A DNA stretch of 64,000 nt from Leifsonia aquatica H1aii (GCF_000633535.1 NZ_AYMR01000007.1:124001-188000), one strand, 5' to 3'. Numbered from the stretch's first letter, positions 24,220 through 33,801 are shown. Numbers and translations: made by a program. The notes: generated by a model not told the origin, from the letters alone.

Positions 24220-27200
24220 GTGCTCCGACGTGTCTTTCTGCATGCCCGAAACCCGTTCACAACCCGCTCCACGGCTCGACACCGTGGTCGCTCCCAGGCT
24301 CGACGAGCCCCCTCGCTGAAGGCCGCGGGGTTCGTCGCCGCCGGTCTCGCGCTGGCCCTCGTGGGCGGCGGGATGGTCGCCACGCCGGCTCTCGCCGCGA
24401 CCGCGTCGCTCACCGTCGACAAGAAGGTCGACGGCAAGGAGGCGACGACGATCGTGCCGGGCGCCGAGTTCACCTACACGATCATGGTGGGCTGCGACGA
24501 CAACGACTGCACCGGTGCGACGCTCACCGACCCGCTGCCGGCGCAGTTCGCCGGCTTCCCCATCGTCAGCTCCGCCGTGACCCCGGCGTCGAAGCCGGCG
24601 ACGGCCACGTTCTCCGGCTGCGACACCACGGTCACCGCGAACTGCAGCCTGACGGTGAAGTTCGAGGACGTCCTCCCCAGCGGCGGCACCGGCATCCGTG
24701 CGGGCGACACCTACCGCGTCGTGCTCACGCTCAAGGCGCCGCAGGATCTGACGCCCGCCTGGCCGTCCAACGGCGTCGCGATCACCAACACCGCCCGCGG
24801 AACCTCGGAGACGACCGACCCGGTGACCAACAGCGCCGACGTGACGGTCGACATCGCGACCAAGGTCGACGTCTCGGTCGCCAAGACCTGGACCCCCGCC
24901 ACCCAGCAGTTCCAGCCGGGCGCCGTCTCGACGGTCTCGCTCACGACCGGGAACACCTCCAACGTCCCGGCCACCACGCTCGTCCTGCAGGACCCGGTCT
25001 CCGCGAACGACGGCGCGACCGCACTCGACGCGGGCAACCCGTTCGCGCTGGTCGACTTCTCCGGCTTCGGCGGCACGACCCTCCCGCAGGGCGCCGCCAC
25101 CGTGCAGGTCTCGGCCTACGCCTTCGACAGCGGCACCGGGAAGTGGGCCTGGACGACCGGCCCGCCCGCGGCCACCGCAGCCCTCCCCGCCGGCGTCTCT
25201 CCGGGCGATGTCGGGGGCCTCCGCTTCACCTTCGCCTCTGCCGACGGCGCGCAGATCGCCGCGGGCGGAGCCGCCGGCTCGGTCGGCGTGCTCGTCGCCC
25301 AGCGCAGCACCAACCGGGTCACCGGCAGCGGTCTCGTCACCGGCGCCAGCACCACGAACACCGTCTCGAGCACCGTGACGGTTCCCGGCCAGGATCCCGT
25401 CACGAAGACGGCCTCGGCCCCGTATGCGATCGGCGGTCTCACCGTCGCGGTCGTCGCGGGCAAGACCATCGACCCGGCGCGCATCCCGGGCGGCGCGACC
25501 GCCACGGCACGCATCAGCGGGAAGAACACCTCGAACGGCACCGTCGACACCCTCACCCTGAGCGACCTCGACTACTTCACGGACACGCTCGGCTTCGGCG
25601 GGTTCGCCGCGCCGATCTCCTACCCGGCGGGGGCGACCGGAGCGACCATCACCTGGCACGCCTCGGACGGCCAGACGATCTCCGTCCCCGTCGCCGATCA
25701 GAGCACCCCGGCGGTTCCGCCGCTCGGCACGGGTGCGCACCTCACCGGGTTCGAACTGACCTACACCGGGGCGATCGCCGCGTCCGCGCAGGCAGACGCG
25801 ACCTTCTTGATCGCCCCCAGCCTGGACTTCGCCTCGCCCACGAGCCCGAAGAACGCCCCGAACACCGTCGCGGTCTCGGCGACCAACGGCGCCGGGACGG
25901 CGACGAAGTCCGCCACCGCGCCGCTGGCGGTCTACGAGCCCGACATCAAGCTCGCCATCAGCAAGTCGATCACTCCGAGCGCGCCGGTCTCACCGGGTTC
26001 GACCGTCGTCGCTCAGCTGCCCACCACGACCTCCACCGATTCGGCGTACGTGCGGCCCGACACCATCGTGGTCGAGGACGTGTGGCGCCCGGGGACGGCG
26101 GACGACTTCTTCAACGCCTTCGACCCGATCGCGATCGCCGCCACCCAGGTGCCGCTCGGCTCCACCATGACCGTCCAGTACACCACCGACGGGACGACCT
26201 GGCAGACCCTCACCATCGTCGACGCCCGCAGCCAGGCCCAGGTCTACCGCGGAAACCTCCCGGCGGAGCTGAAGGGGTCCATCACCGGCCTCCGGTTCAC
26301 CTTCCAGAACCCGTCCGGCTTCGCGCAGGGGACCACGGTGCGCCCCGCGATCACCGCCCAGGCCCGCGCCGACCTGCGTTCGGGGGACGGCCCCACCTCG
26401 GTGGCGGACAAGGCCGCCTCCAGCTACACGAACCTCGGCACCGCCACAGCCTCCGGAGTGGTGGGCGGTGAGCGCATCGACGCCGATCCCGTGACCGCGA
26501 CCGCGACCGGCCGTATCCAGAGCACGTCCGGGCAGGGCACGCTCGGTGCGGCCAAGAAGTGGACCAAGCCGGATCTGACCGGCGACGTCACCGAGCTCGA
26601 CTCGCAGTCGGGGCAGAAGGCTGGCACCGTCCTCTCCTGGGGCGTGACGACCACGGGCTACAGCAGGATCGAGATCGTCGACCCCGCCAGCGTCGGGGGC
26701 GGCATCTCGCCGGTCTTCCAGGCGTTCGACCTGCTCCAGGTCTCGCCGATGTCGTACACCTCCCAGCCGCTGCTGCGCTGGGACTCGGTCACGGCCGTCC
26801 AGCTCTACCGGTCGGGCGTCTGGCAGACGGTCACCGCCCCGACGGGCGGATGGATGACGGCGACCGGATTCGCCGGATACACGCTGTCGCCGCAGGAGAC
26901 CGCGGACACGACCGGTGTGCGCTTCGTGGTCGAGCCCAACGACGCCGCCAGGGCCACGACCACGGACCCGACCGCACCGCCCGTCGGCTCCGGCATCGCG
27001 ACCGTGCCGTTCGGCCAGTCGCGCGCCTTCGGCCTCGTCTGGCAGCTGCGCAACGTGCAGCGCGACGTCGTCGACCCGGCGCACCCGTGGGTGACCGCGG
27101 GCTCGGTGCAGAACACGGTCGGAGTGACGGGTGTCCTCGACGGCGACGTCGTCGGCCCGGTCACCGGCGAGGACACGGTCGTGCTGCTGGACCAGCCGCC

Positions 27201-30200
27201 GCTCGTCTCGCTCGACAAGACCAGCTCGCGCTCCACCATCGTCGTCCCGCACCTCGGCGACGTCGACCCGGCGGCCTACCCGACGAACTCCTTCACCCTC
27301 ACGGCGAAGAACCAGTCGACCGCGCGCGCCTCGTACATCCGGGTGACCGATCCGTCGCCGTGCTCGGCCGGGCAGGAAGGCTCCTGCCTGTCGGCCGCCA
27401 CGGACTGGGCGGCGGATCCGTTCGCCGGAGCGACCTACACGGCCGCGAACACCTTCGAGCGCTTCGACCTGACCCGCATCGTCTCCACGGCTCCGGCCGA
27501 TCAGGTGGACGTCGACGCCACGAAGGTCACGCTCTGGCACCGTGCCGCCGACGGGACGACCAGCGTCAGCGTCGTGTCGCTGCGCACCGCGACCGGGTAC
27601 GCCGCCGCCGACCTCGCCGACGTGGTGGGTGTCAGCGTCGTCTACCAGGGCGCCTCGCCGCAGACGACCGGCGGGACCATCGAGTCCGGCACCTCCCTGG
27701 TGCTGACGCTCGAGACCCGCGTCCGTGCCACCGTGCGCAGCGGGACCGCCGCGGTGACCGCCGCGACGGTGGACAACCACGCCTTCGCCCAGGGCTACGA
27801 CCCGGTCCTGTTCCCCTCCGGCCAGGGTTCGCAGCCCAGTGACGCGGACGACGCGACCGTCGCGCTGACGACGGCCGTGCTCGACGTGACGGCGGCGAAG
27901 TCCATCTCGCCGACCTCGCTGCTCGAGCGCGACCGGCACGCCCCTGTCGCGGTGACGCTCACCGCCACGCAGGGCGCGTCCACGGCGGCGACCCAGCAGG
28001 TGACCATCACGGACGACGACGCCGACTTCTGGAACGCGTTCGCGCTGACCGGTCTGGCGCCGTCGGATGTGACCCTGCCCGCGGGAGCCGACCAGGTCCG
28101 CGTCGACGTGAAGACGGACGGCGGCTCCACCTGGATCGCCGGCGTGCCGAGCGCGACCGCATCGCTCCCCACGGCGGCGGTCGGCAGCATCACCGGCATC
28201 CGGTTCGTGTTCTCCCGCGCCGACGGCGGCCTCCTGAGCCGAACGGCGGTCCCCGGCACCTACACGGCGCGTGCCGTGCTGCATGTCGGCCTGCTCGACA
28301 CCGCCCGTGACGGCTCGGCCATCGCCTTCCCGTCGCGCGTCGACGACACCGTGCAGACGCTGACGCACCGCTCCGACGACCCCGTCGTCTACGCGGACAA
28401 GACGGCCTCCGCCGACGCCGGCATCCGCCTCGACCCCGGCACGTTCTCGCTCGACGTCGCCAAGGCGCCGCAGGACAACGTGCACACGGTCAGCGTGGGC
28501 GACACGGTGCCCTGGACGATCACGTTCGCCAACACCGGCACCGGCTACCTGGACGTGACGCGTCTGACGGACACGCTGCCCACGGCGCTCGCCTGGGACG
28601 GCGAGAAGCCGACGTACGCCACGAGCGCGGGCGGCAGCCTGTCGACGTCGCCGACCTTCTCGGCGGACACCGCGTCCGGCACGCTGACGCTGACCTGGCC
28701 GACGGGCGCGTCCCGGATGGCGCCGGGCGAGCGGTTCACGGTCACCCTGGGCCTCGTCCTCGAGCCGGGGCTGAAGGACACCGATCGCGCCACCAACCGC
28801 TTCACCGTCTCGACCGCGCAGTCCCTCGCCACCTGTACGAACCAGTCCGGCAACGGCCAGGGCGTGCTCACCAGTCTCCCGGCGACGGAGTGCGGCTCCA
28901 GCAACTACGTGCAGCCCGTCACCGGGCCGTCCCTCTTCACGACGAACGGCGTGAAGGGCGATGTCACCGGCTCGGTGAAGCGCGGCGCGGTCAACCTGAC
29001 CGACCCCTCCGCGACCTGCACGGTCGACAAGTACGGCTACTACACGAGCCCGTGCGCGGCGAACACCGTCGTCGGCGGGACCGACGAGTGGCGCCTCGGC
29101 GCCGTGAACAGCGGCACCGTGCCGTACACGTCCCTCACGCTCGTCGAGCCGCTGCCCACCCCGGGCGACCGGATGCTCGCCACGGGCGCCGGACGCGGGT
29201 CCACCTACCGTCCCGTCTTCGCCGGGATCGACAGCCTGGCGACGTCGGCCCCGGCCGGCACGACCGTGACCGTCGAGGTGACGACCGCCGATTCGCCAGA
29301 GGTCTGCGTCGGCACCGGTGCCACGGCCTGGCCGAGCGACCCCACCTGCTCGGCCCACCCCGACGCGTCCGGCTGGACGAACGCCGCCGGATACACCGGC
29401 GACTGGGCTGCGGTGACCGGAATCCGGGTGACGCTCGACTTCACGACCACGGCCGACGGGCAGCTGCCCGCCGGCGGCGCGATCGCGGTCACCTACCGGA
29501 CGATCGACCGGCCGGCCACGGCCGCCGATCCGACCGGTGCCCCCGTGTCGATCGACGCAGGCACCTCGGTCGCGTGGAACCAGTTCGGGGCGACCGCCAC
29601 GCTGAGCGGAGGCATTGGCACGATCCGGCGCGCCCCCGTCAAGGCGGGTGTGACCCTGGCCACGGGTCCCCTCCGTGTCGACAAGGTGCTCGCCGGTGCC
29701 GCTGCTGCCACGGCCCCGGAGGAGTTCACGGCCGACATCGAGTGCACCGTCGCCGGCGCGCCCGTCGACCTCGGCGCCGCGGCGCACACCGTCCTCTCCC
29801 GGTCGACCGGGCTGACGGCGCGGATCGACGGCATCCCCGTCGGCTCCCGCTGCGTCGTGACCGAGGCCGGCGACGACGGCAGCTACGGCGAGGCGGCGCG
29901 GTCGGTGGACAACGGCACGATCGACGTCGACTCCGCCGCCGTGGACGGCGACGTGCCGACGGCTCAGATCGCGACCATCACCAACACGTTCGAATACGGG
30001 CGACTGGAGATCACGAAGACCGCCTCGACCGCGATCGCGGGGATGAACGCGCCGGTGACGTACACCATCACCGTCACGAACATCGGGTCGATCGACGCCA
30101 CGGCGTTCTCCGCCTCCGATCAGTTGCCGGCCGGTGCGACCTTCGTGTCCGCCGACCAGGGCGGCGTGCTGAAGGACGGCGTGGTCACCTGGCCGATCGC

Positions 30201-30513
30201 GAAGCTGCGGAAGGGGGCGTCCATCGACCTGCATGTGGTGCTGACCTACGCGGCCGAGGGCTATCCCGTCAACCACGCGAAGGTGACGGTGCCGCCGGTC
30301 GGGCCGTGGCAGCCTCCGCAGGTCGACAACGCCTGCACCGACGACGGATCCGCGGCCTGCTCGCAGATCTACGTCGACCCGCCGGTCCCCGCCACGCCCG
30401 GGACGCTGGCCTCGACAGGCTCCACCGGCGACGTCCTGCTCGTCGTCCTGTGGGCGGGCGTCCTGGCGCTCGTCGGCGCCGCCCTGGTCGGGTGGAGGCG
30501 CCGCCGGGCCTGA
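24220..30513 (+). CDS. Giant secreted repeat adhesin, DUF11/DUF5979 modules, LASTG sortase anchor
   Basis: This is a surface protein of about 2,097 residues. A signal peptide ends in VGGGMVATPALA. Then come repeated beta-rich modules of roughly 120-160 residues with the recurring pattern D-x-F-x-N-A-F near the start and I-T-G-I/L-R-F-x-F near the end. A conserved-repeat DUF11-like module (TYTITVTNIGSIDATAFSAS), a DUF5979-like module (LRVDKVLAGA, then GSRCVVTEAG), the motif LASTG, a hydrophobic helix and the tail WRRRRA complete it. It should be anchored to peptidoglycan by a class E sortase that reads LAxTG; no sortase gene is in the window. The start is uncertain: GTG 24220 or GTG 24181, both without a Shine-Dalgarno. 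The 180 nt upstream show no convincing promoter. Confidence 0.88.
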   Translation: MLRRVFLHARNPFTTRSTARHRGRSQARRAPSLKAAGFVAAGLALALVGGGMVATPALAATASLTVDKKVDGKEATTIVPGAEFTYTIMVGCDDNDCTGATLTDPLPAQFAGFPIVSSAVTPASKPATATFSGCDTTVTANCSLTVKFEDVLPSGGTGIRAGDTYRVVLTLKAPQDLTPAWPSNGVAITNTARGTSETTDPVTNSADVTVDIATKVDVSVAKTWTPATQQFQPGAVSTVSLTTGNTSNVPATTLVLQDPVSANDGATALDAGNPFALVDFSGFGGTTLPQGAATVQVSAYAFDSGTGKWAWTTGPPAATAALPAGVSPGDVGGLRFTFASADGAQIAAGGAAGSVGVLVAQRSTNRVTGSGLVTGASTTNTVSSTVTVPGQDPVTKTASAPYAIGGLTVAVVAGKTIDPARIPGGATATARISGKNTSNGTVDTLTLSDLDYFTDTLGFGGFAAPISYPAGATGATITWHASDGQTISVPVADQSTPAVPPLGTGAHLTGFELTYTGAIAASAQADATFLIAPSLDFASPTSPKNAPNTVAVSATNGAGTATKSATAPLAVYEPDIKLAISKSITPSAPVSPGSTVVAQLPTTTSTDSAYVRPDTIVVEDVWRPGTADDFFNAFDPIAIAATQVPLGSTMTVQYTTDGTTWQTLTIVDARSQAQVYRGNLPAELKGSITGLRFTFQNPSGFAQGTTVRPAITAQARADLRSGDGPTSVADKAASSYTNLGTATASGVVGGERIDADPVTATATGRIQSTSGQGTLGAAKKWTKPDLTGDVTELDSQSGQKAGTVLSWGVTTTGYSRIEIVDPASVGGGISPVFQAFDLLQVSPMSYTSQPLLRWDSVTAVQLYRSGVWQTVTAPTGGWMTATGFAGYTLSPQETADTTGVRFVVEPNDAARATTTDPTAPPVGSGIATVPFGQSRAFGLVWQLRNVQRDVVDPAHPWVTAGSVQNTVGVTGVLDGDVVGPVTGEDTVVLLDQPPLVSLDKTSSRSTIVVPHLGDVDPAAYPTNSFTLTAKNQSTARASYIRVTDPSPCSAGQEGSCLSAATDWAADPFAGATYTAANTFERFDLTRIVSTAPADQVDVDATKVTLWHRAADGTTSVSVVSLRTATGYAAADLADVVGVSVVYQGASPQTTGGTIESGTSLVLTLETRVRATVRSGTAAVTAATVDNHAFAQGYDPVLFPSGQGSQPSDADDATVALTTAVLDVTAAKSISPTSLLERDRHAPVAVTLTATQGASTAATQQVTITDDDADFWNAFALTGLAPSDVTLPAGADQVRVDVKTDGGSTWIAGVPSATASLPTAAVGSITGIRFVFSRADGGLLSRTAVPGTYTARAVLHVGLLDTARDGSAIAFPSRVDDTVQTLTHRSDDPVVYADKTASADAGIRLDPGTFSLDVAKAPQDNVHTVSVGDTVPWTITFANTGTGYLDVTRLTDTLPTALAWDGEKPTYATSAGGSLSTSPTFSADTASGTLTLTWPTGASRMAPGERFTVTLGLVLEPGLKDTDRATNRFTVSTAQSLATCTNQSGNGQGVLTSLPATECGSSNYVQPVTGPSLFTTNGVKGDVTGSVKRGAVNLTDPSATCTVDKYGYYTSPCAANTVVGGTDEWRLGAVNSGTVPYTSLTLVEPLPTPGDRMLATGAGRGSTYRPVFAGIDSLATSAPAGTTVTVEVTTADSPEVCVGTGATAWPSDPTCSAHPDASGWTNAAGYTGDWAAVTGIRVTLDFTTTADGQLPAGGAIAVTYRTIDRPATAADPTGAPVSIDAGTSVAWNQFGATATLSGGIGTIRRAPVKAGVTLATGPLRVDKVLAGAAAATAPEEFTADIECTVAGAPVDLGAAAHTVLSRSTGLTARIDGIPVGSRCVVTEAGDDGSYGEAARSVDNGTIDVDSAAVDGDVPTAQIATITNTFEYGRLEITKTASTAIAGMNAPVTYTITVTNIGSIDATAFSASDQLPAGATFVSADQGGVLKDGVVTWPIAKLRKGASIDLHVVLTYAAEGYPVNHAKVTVPPVGPWQPPQVDNACTDDGSAACSQIYVDPPVPATPGTLASTGSTGDVLLVVLWAGVLALVGAALVGWRRRRA

Positions 30514-30532
30514 GCCCGGCACCAGGCCCGGC

Positions 30533-30585
30533 GCGGGTCGGGGGTCTACCATGATCCCCGACCCGCCCCGGAGGGCCCCCTCCGG
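30533..30585 (+). terminator. Two consecutive GC hairpins after the adhesin gene
   Basis: GCGGGTCGGGG (30533-30543) pairs with CCCCGACCCGC (30556-30566), an 11-bp stem. CCGGAGGG (30568-30575) pairs with CCCTCCGG (30578-30585). There is no U-tract. They separate the adhesin from the downstream lipoprotein gene. Confidence 0.6.
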
Positions 30586-30603
30586 TTCGGAGAGGAGGCC
30601 ACG

Positions 30604-31782
30604 ATGCCCCGCGAACGGTCTGCTCGTGCCGCCGTCGTCGCCGTCGCGCTCGTCGCGCTCGTGACCCTCGTCGGGTGCACTCCCGGCTCCCCGCCGTCGT
30701 CGTCGGCTCCCGTGTCCCCGCCGGCCGCACAGCCGCGCCCGACCGGCACGTCGTCGCCCGTGACGGCGGTGCCGCTCCGGCCGGCCGGCGACGCGACCGT
30801 GCTGGAGACCGGGCTCGTGGCGCCGTGGTCGGTCGTCCCACTCCCGAGCGGCGCGGCCCTGATCAGCGAACGCGACTCCGGGCTGGTGCGGGAGCGCCTG
30901 CCGCAGGGCGGCCTGCGCGATGTCGGCACGGTGCCGGGTGTCGTCCACGCGGGCGAGGGCGGACTGCTCGGCCTCGCGGTGCCGCCCGGTCCGGCCCCGG
31001 CGCACCTCTATGCCTACGAGACGACCGCGCAGGACAATCGAGTCGTGCGGATGCCCCTCGACGGGGTCCCGGGCGACTACACGCTCGGCACATCCGAGAC
31101 CGTCGTCTCGGGGCTGCCGAAGGGCACCAACCACAACGGCGGCCGGATCGCCTTCGGACCGGACGGGATGCTGTACGTCACCGTCGGCGACGCCGGGACC
31201 ACATCGAACGCCCAGGACCTCGCGTCGTTGGGCGGCAAGATCCTCCGGGTGTCGCCGGACGGCCGGGTGCCCGGCGACAACCCGTTCCCCGGGTCGCCGG
31301 TGTGGAGCTACGGCCATCGCAACCCGCAGGGGATCGGGTGGGACGCGCACGGCACGATGTGGGCGAGCGAGTTCGGCCAGAACACTTGGGACGAGCTCAA
31401 CATCATCCGCCCGGGTGCCGACTACGGCTGGCCGGTGGTCGAAGGCATCGGCAGCGACCCGGCGTACACCGACCCGGTGCAGCAGTGGCGCACCTCCGAC
31501 GCGAGTCCGAGCGGGCTGGCCGTCGTCGGGGACACGATCTTCATCGCCGCGCTGCGCGGCGAGCGTCTCTGGACGGTGTGGTCGACGGCGGGTGGTGCGC
31601 CCGTGACGGCGGAGGCGTTCCTCGACGGGACGTACGGTCGCCTCCGTGACGTGGTGGCCCGCGGGGACCGGCTCTGGGTGCTGACGAACAACACGGACGG
31701 GCGCGGCGATCCGCGCTCCGGGGACGATCGGCTGCTGGAGGTGACGCTCGCGCCTGCGGACCCGGCGCGCCTCCCGGGCTGA
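30604..31782 (+). CDS. PQQ-type aldose/sorbosone dehydrogenase-like lipoprotein
   Basis: This is a 392-residue exported protein. The signal peptide ends in the lipobox LVTLVGC (Cys25), followed by a Ser/Pro-rich linker to about residue 50. The rest is a six-bladed beta-propeller of the soluble glucose/sorbosone dehydrogenase family: VAPWSVVPLPSGAALISERD, GEGGLLGLAVPP, GTNHNGGRIAFGPDGMLYVTVGD, YGHRNPQGIGWDAHGTMWASEFGQNTWDELNII and GADYGWPVVEG are all family blocks. Such enzymes oxidise sugars using PQQ. Whether this host makes PQQ is not visible. GAGAGGAGG precedes the ATG. Confidence 0.9.
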   Translation: MPRERSARAAVVAVALVALVTLVGCTPGSPPSSSAPVSPPAAQPRPTGTSSPVTAVPLRPAGDATVLETGLVAPWSVVPLPSGAALISERDSGLVRERLPQGGLRDVGTVPGVVHAGEGGLLGLAVPPGPAPAHLYAYETTAQDNRVVRMPLDGVPGDYTLGTSETVVSGLPKGTNHNGGRIAFGPDGMLYVTVGDAGTTSNAQDLASLGGKILRVSPDGRVPGDNPFPGSPVWSYGHRNPQGIGWDAHGTMWASEFGQNTWDELNIIRPGADYGWPVVEGIGSDPAYTDPVQQWRTSDASPSGLAVVGDTIFIAALRGERLWTVWSTAGGAPVTAEAFLDGTYGRLRDVVARGDRLWVLTNNTDGRGDPRSGDDRLLEVTLAPADPARLPG

Positions 31783-31894
31783 ACCCGCGCGGTCGTGGCC
31801 CGGTGACCGGCCGTGCGGCAGGTAGTCTGGATGCCGAACCGCACGATTCGGGAGCAGAACCCTGAACATCATCCTCGGATACGATCCGTCCACC

Positions 31895-32404
31895 TTGCGC
31901 GAGCGCGTCGACTTGCGCGCTGCCGGCGACCGGTTGGACGAGCTCGGCAACCTGCGCAGCATGAGCGCGCTCAACGAGAAGACCGTTCTGCTGCGCCTGC
32001 TCGACCGTCTCGACGAAGCCCTGACCATCGGCACGGAGGCCGTGCGCCAGGCCCGCTTCACCGGCGACCGCGAGCAGTTGATCGGGGCGCGCATCCGTCG
32101 CGCCCAGGTGCTCCAGTACCTCGGCAAGTACGACGAGGCCGTCGTCGAGCTCAGCGACTGTGTGATGGAGGCCCGCGGGCGTGAGTGGACGGCTCTGGAG
32201 GCGTTCGCGATCCAGAGCCGGGGCAAGGTCTACTTCGACATGAAGGACTACGACAACGCCCTCTCCGACATGACCGCCGCCGTCTTCCTGCGCGAGAAGC
32301 TCGGGGCGTCGCCCGCTGAGATCGAGGGCGCCCTCACGGCCGTCGCGGTGGTGCAGTCCCTCTCCGAGGCTCAGCACGCCGAGGGCGGCGACCGCGCGGA
32401 ATGA
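31895..32404 (+). CDS. Tetratricopeptide-repeat-like protein
   Basis: The 169-residue all-helical protein shows two to three TPR-like helix pairs: DRLDEALTIGTEAVRQARFTG, RRAQVLQYLGKYDEAVVELSDCV and IQSRGKVYFDMKDYDNALSDM. TPRs mediate protein contacts; no partner is evident. The start given is TTG 31895. The frame is open upstream to CTG 31862, which has GGGAG 8 nt before it and would add the plausible N-terminus NIILGYDPST. A -10-like TAGTCT lies at 31823-31828. Confidence 0.78.
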   Translation: MRERVDLRAAGDRLDELGNLRSMSALNEKTVLLRLLDRLDEALTIGTEAVRQARFTGDREQLIGARIRRAQVLQYLGKYDEAVVELSDCVMEARGREWTALEAFAIQSRGKVYFDMKDYDNALSDMTAAVFLREKLGASPAEIEGALTAVAVVQSLSEAQHAEGGDRAE

Positions 32405-32465
32405 CGGACCCCGTCTCGCGGGCGTGCTCTGGAACGCTCGCGCCCGCCCGCGTAGGATGCGGGGC

Positions 32466-32531
32466 ATGACCGGACGCACCGCCTCCCGCGCCGCCCGGAC
32501 GCGCGTGCTCACGCTGGAGGCGAGGCACTGA
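32466..32531 (+). CDS. Small basic ORF overlapping the SprT-like gene
   Basis: This 21-codon ORF (MTGRTASRAARTRV...) has an AGGA upstream, and its TGA overlaps the ATG of the SprT-like gene (TGATG). It may be a small peptide or a leader that couples translation. It is short and of strongly biased composition, so it may be fortuitous. Confidence 0.3.
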   Translation: MTGRTASRAARTRVLTLEARH

Positions 32532-33058
32532 TGGCGGAGCTGGACCGCGTGCGACACTGGGCCGATGCTCTGATCGCCCTCCACCTCGACCCGGCCGTGT
32601 GGACCTTCGGCTTCGACAACGCCAAGACCCGGGCCGGGCTGTGCAACTACACGACGAAGACGATCACCGTGTCGCGCTATCTGGCGACCCGCTACGACGA
32701 CGACGAGATCCACCAGGTGCTGCTGCACGAGGTCGCCCACGCGCTGGCGGGCTCGCGGGCCGGGCACGGTCCGCGCTGGCGGGCGATCGCGATCGACCTC
32801 GGCTACGAGGGCAAACGACTGCACGGCGGCGCCATCGCGGACGACCTGGCGCCCTGGGTCGGCACGTGCCCCAACGGCCACACGCACTACCGGTACCGCA
32901 AGCCCGCACGGGCATTGGCCTGCGGGGCGTGCAGCCGGCGCTTCGACGCCGCGAACCTCATCTCGTGGCAGCACCGTGAGGTGACGTCGGCCCAGCGCCG
33001 CACGGCCGCGGCCGCCGCGCGCGAAGCCGACGGCGCCGAGACGCGGGCGCTGCGCTAG
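32531..33058 (+). CDS. SprT-like zinc metallopeptidase domain protein
   Basis: This 175-residue protein has the SprT-like domain with the zinc site HEVAH (66-70, in VLLHEVAHALAG) and GHGPRWRAIAIDLG, which carries the third His. A C-terminal zinc ribbon-like part has CPNGH and CGAC. The family includes the DNA-protein crosslink protease Spartan in eukaryotes; bacterial members are poorly characterised. The start overlaps the stop of a 21-codon ORF, and GAGG lies upstream. It is convergent with the GNAT gene with only 12 nt between them. Confidence 0.88.
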   Translation: MAELDRVRHWADALIALHLDPAVWTFGFDNAKTRAGLCNYTTKTITVSRYLATRYDDDEIHQVLLHEVAHALAGSRAGHGPRWRAIAIDLGYEGKRLHGGAIADDLAPWVGTCPNGHTHYRYRKPARALACGACSRRFDAANLISWQHREVTSAQRRTAAAAAREADGAETRALR

Positions 33059-33070
33059 CCGTCGCGCCGG

Positions 33071-33679
33071 TCAGGCCGACTGGGCCGCCAGCCGTTCATC
33101 GAGCCCGGCGCGCACCACGGGCCATTCCTCGCTGAGGATCGAGTAGACGGCGGTATCGCGCCAACTGCCGTCGGCGCGCGGCTGCGTGTGCCGGAGCACG
33201 CCCTCGAACTGCGCGCCCAGACGGAGGATCGCCGCACGGGAGCGCTCGTTGAGCACATCCGCCTGCAGCTTGATCCGCTCGAAACCGTGGTCGAACGCCG
33301 CACCGAGCAGCAGACGCTTGGTCTCCGCGTTCACCCGGGTGCCCCAGACCTCGGGGGCGTAGGCGGTCCAGCCGATGTGGGCGGAGCCGTTCGCGAGGTC
33401 GAAGTCGCCCAGCGTGGTCGTCCCCACGATCCGGTCGCCGTCGCGCAGGGTCACCGCGGTCACGTTGCCGCTGTCCCAGGCGAGGTAGCGGAGGACGAAC
33501 GCGCGCCACTCCTCGTAGGTGTCGCGGTACGCGGCCGGGCCTCCGCCCCACCCGCCGGCGAAGACCTCGGGGCGCCCGATGGCGTCGAAGAGGTCCGGGA
33601 GGTCGTCGAGCGTGAGCGCGCGGAGGCGGACGGTGGCTCCTTCGAGCGCGGCGGCGGGATCGGGGCGGGTCGCGGTCAT
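33071..33679 (-). CDS. GNAT family N-acetyltransferase (RimJ/RimL-like)
   Basis: This 202-residue acetyl-CoA-dependent transferase starts with a typical VRLRALTLDDLPDLFDAIG segment. It contains IVGTTTLGDFDLANGSAHIGWTAYAPEVWGTRVNAETKRLLLGAAFDHGFERIKLQADVLNERSRAAILRLGAQFEGVLR (shown here only to mark the block), the RimJ/L-type acetyl-CoA binding and product region. Substrates of this branch are protein N-termini or small amines. GATACT lies 6 nt before the ATG on the minus strand, consistent with a leaderless transcript. It diverges from the CGNR regulator gene. Confidence 0.88.
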   Translation of the reverse strand: MTATRPDPAAALEGATVRLRALTLDDLPDLFDAIGRPEVFAGGWGGGPAAYRDTYEEWRAFVLRYLAWDSGNVTAVTLRDGDRIVGTTTLGDFDLANGSAHIGWTAYAPEVWGTRVNAETKRLLLGAAFDHGFERIKLQADVLNERSRAAILRLGAQFEGVLRHTQPRADGSWRDTAVYSILSEEWPVVRAGLDERLAAQSA

Positions 33680-33776
33680 CCCGTCAGTATCGCAGCCGAT
33701 CGGGCGGATGCGCCGTCCCGGCGCCGGCTCCCGGGTGCGATAGCCTGCTGGAGATCCGTCTGAGCGGGTGCCTCAC

Positions 33777-33801
33777 ATGTAACCGGATATATTGGTTACA
33801 T
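33777..33801. promoter_or_regulatory. Perfect 8-bp dyad ATGTAACC-N9-GGTTACAT over the CGNR gene start
   Basis: The dyad covers the -10-like TATATT (33788-33793) and runs into the ATG at 33800. A protein bound here would block initiation, so autoregulation by the CGNR protein is likely. The -10 ends 6 nt before the start codon. Confidence 0.7.

Noticed and set aside
25990-32226. Open frame of over 2,000 codons antisense to the adhesin, lipoprotein and TPR genes
   Set aside because: It runs across several real genes and is Arg/Gly/Val/Asp-rich with no recognisable fold.
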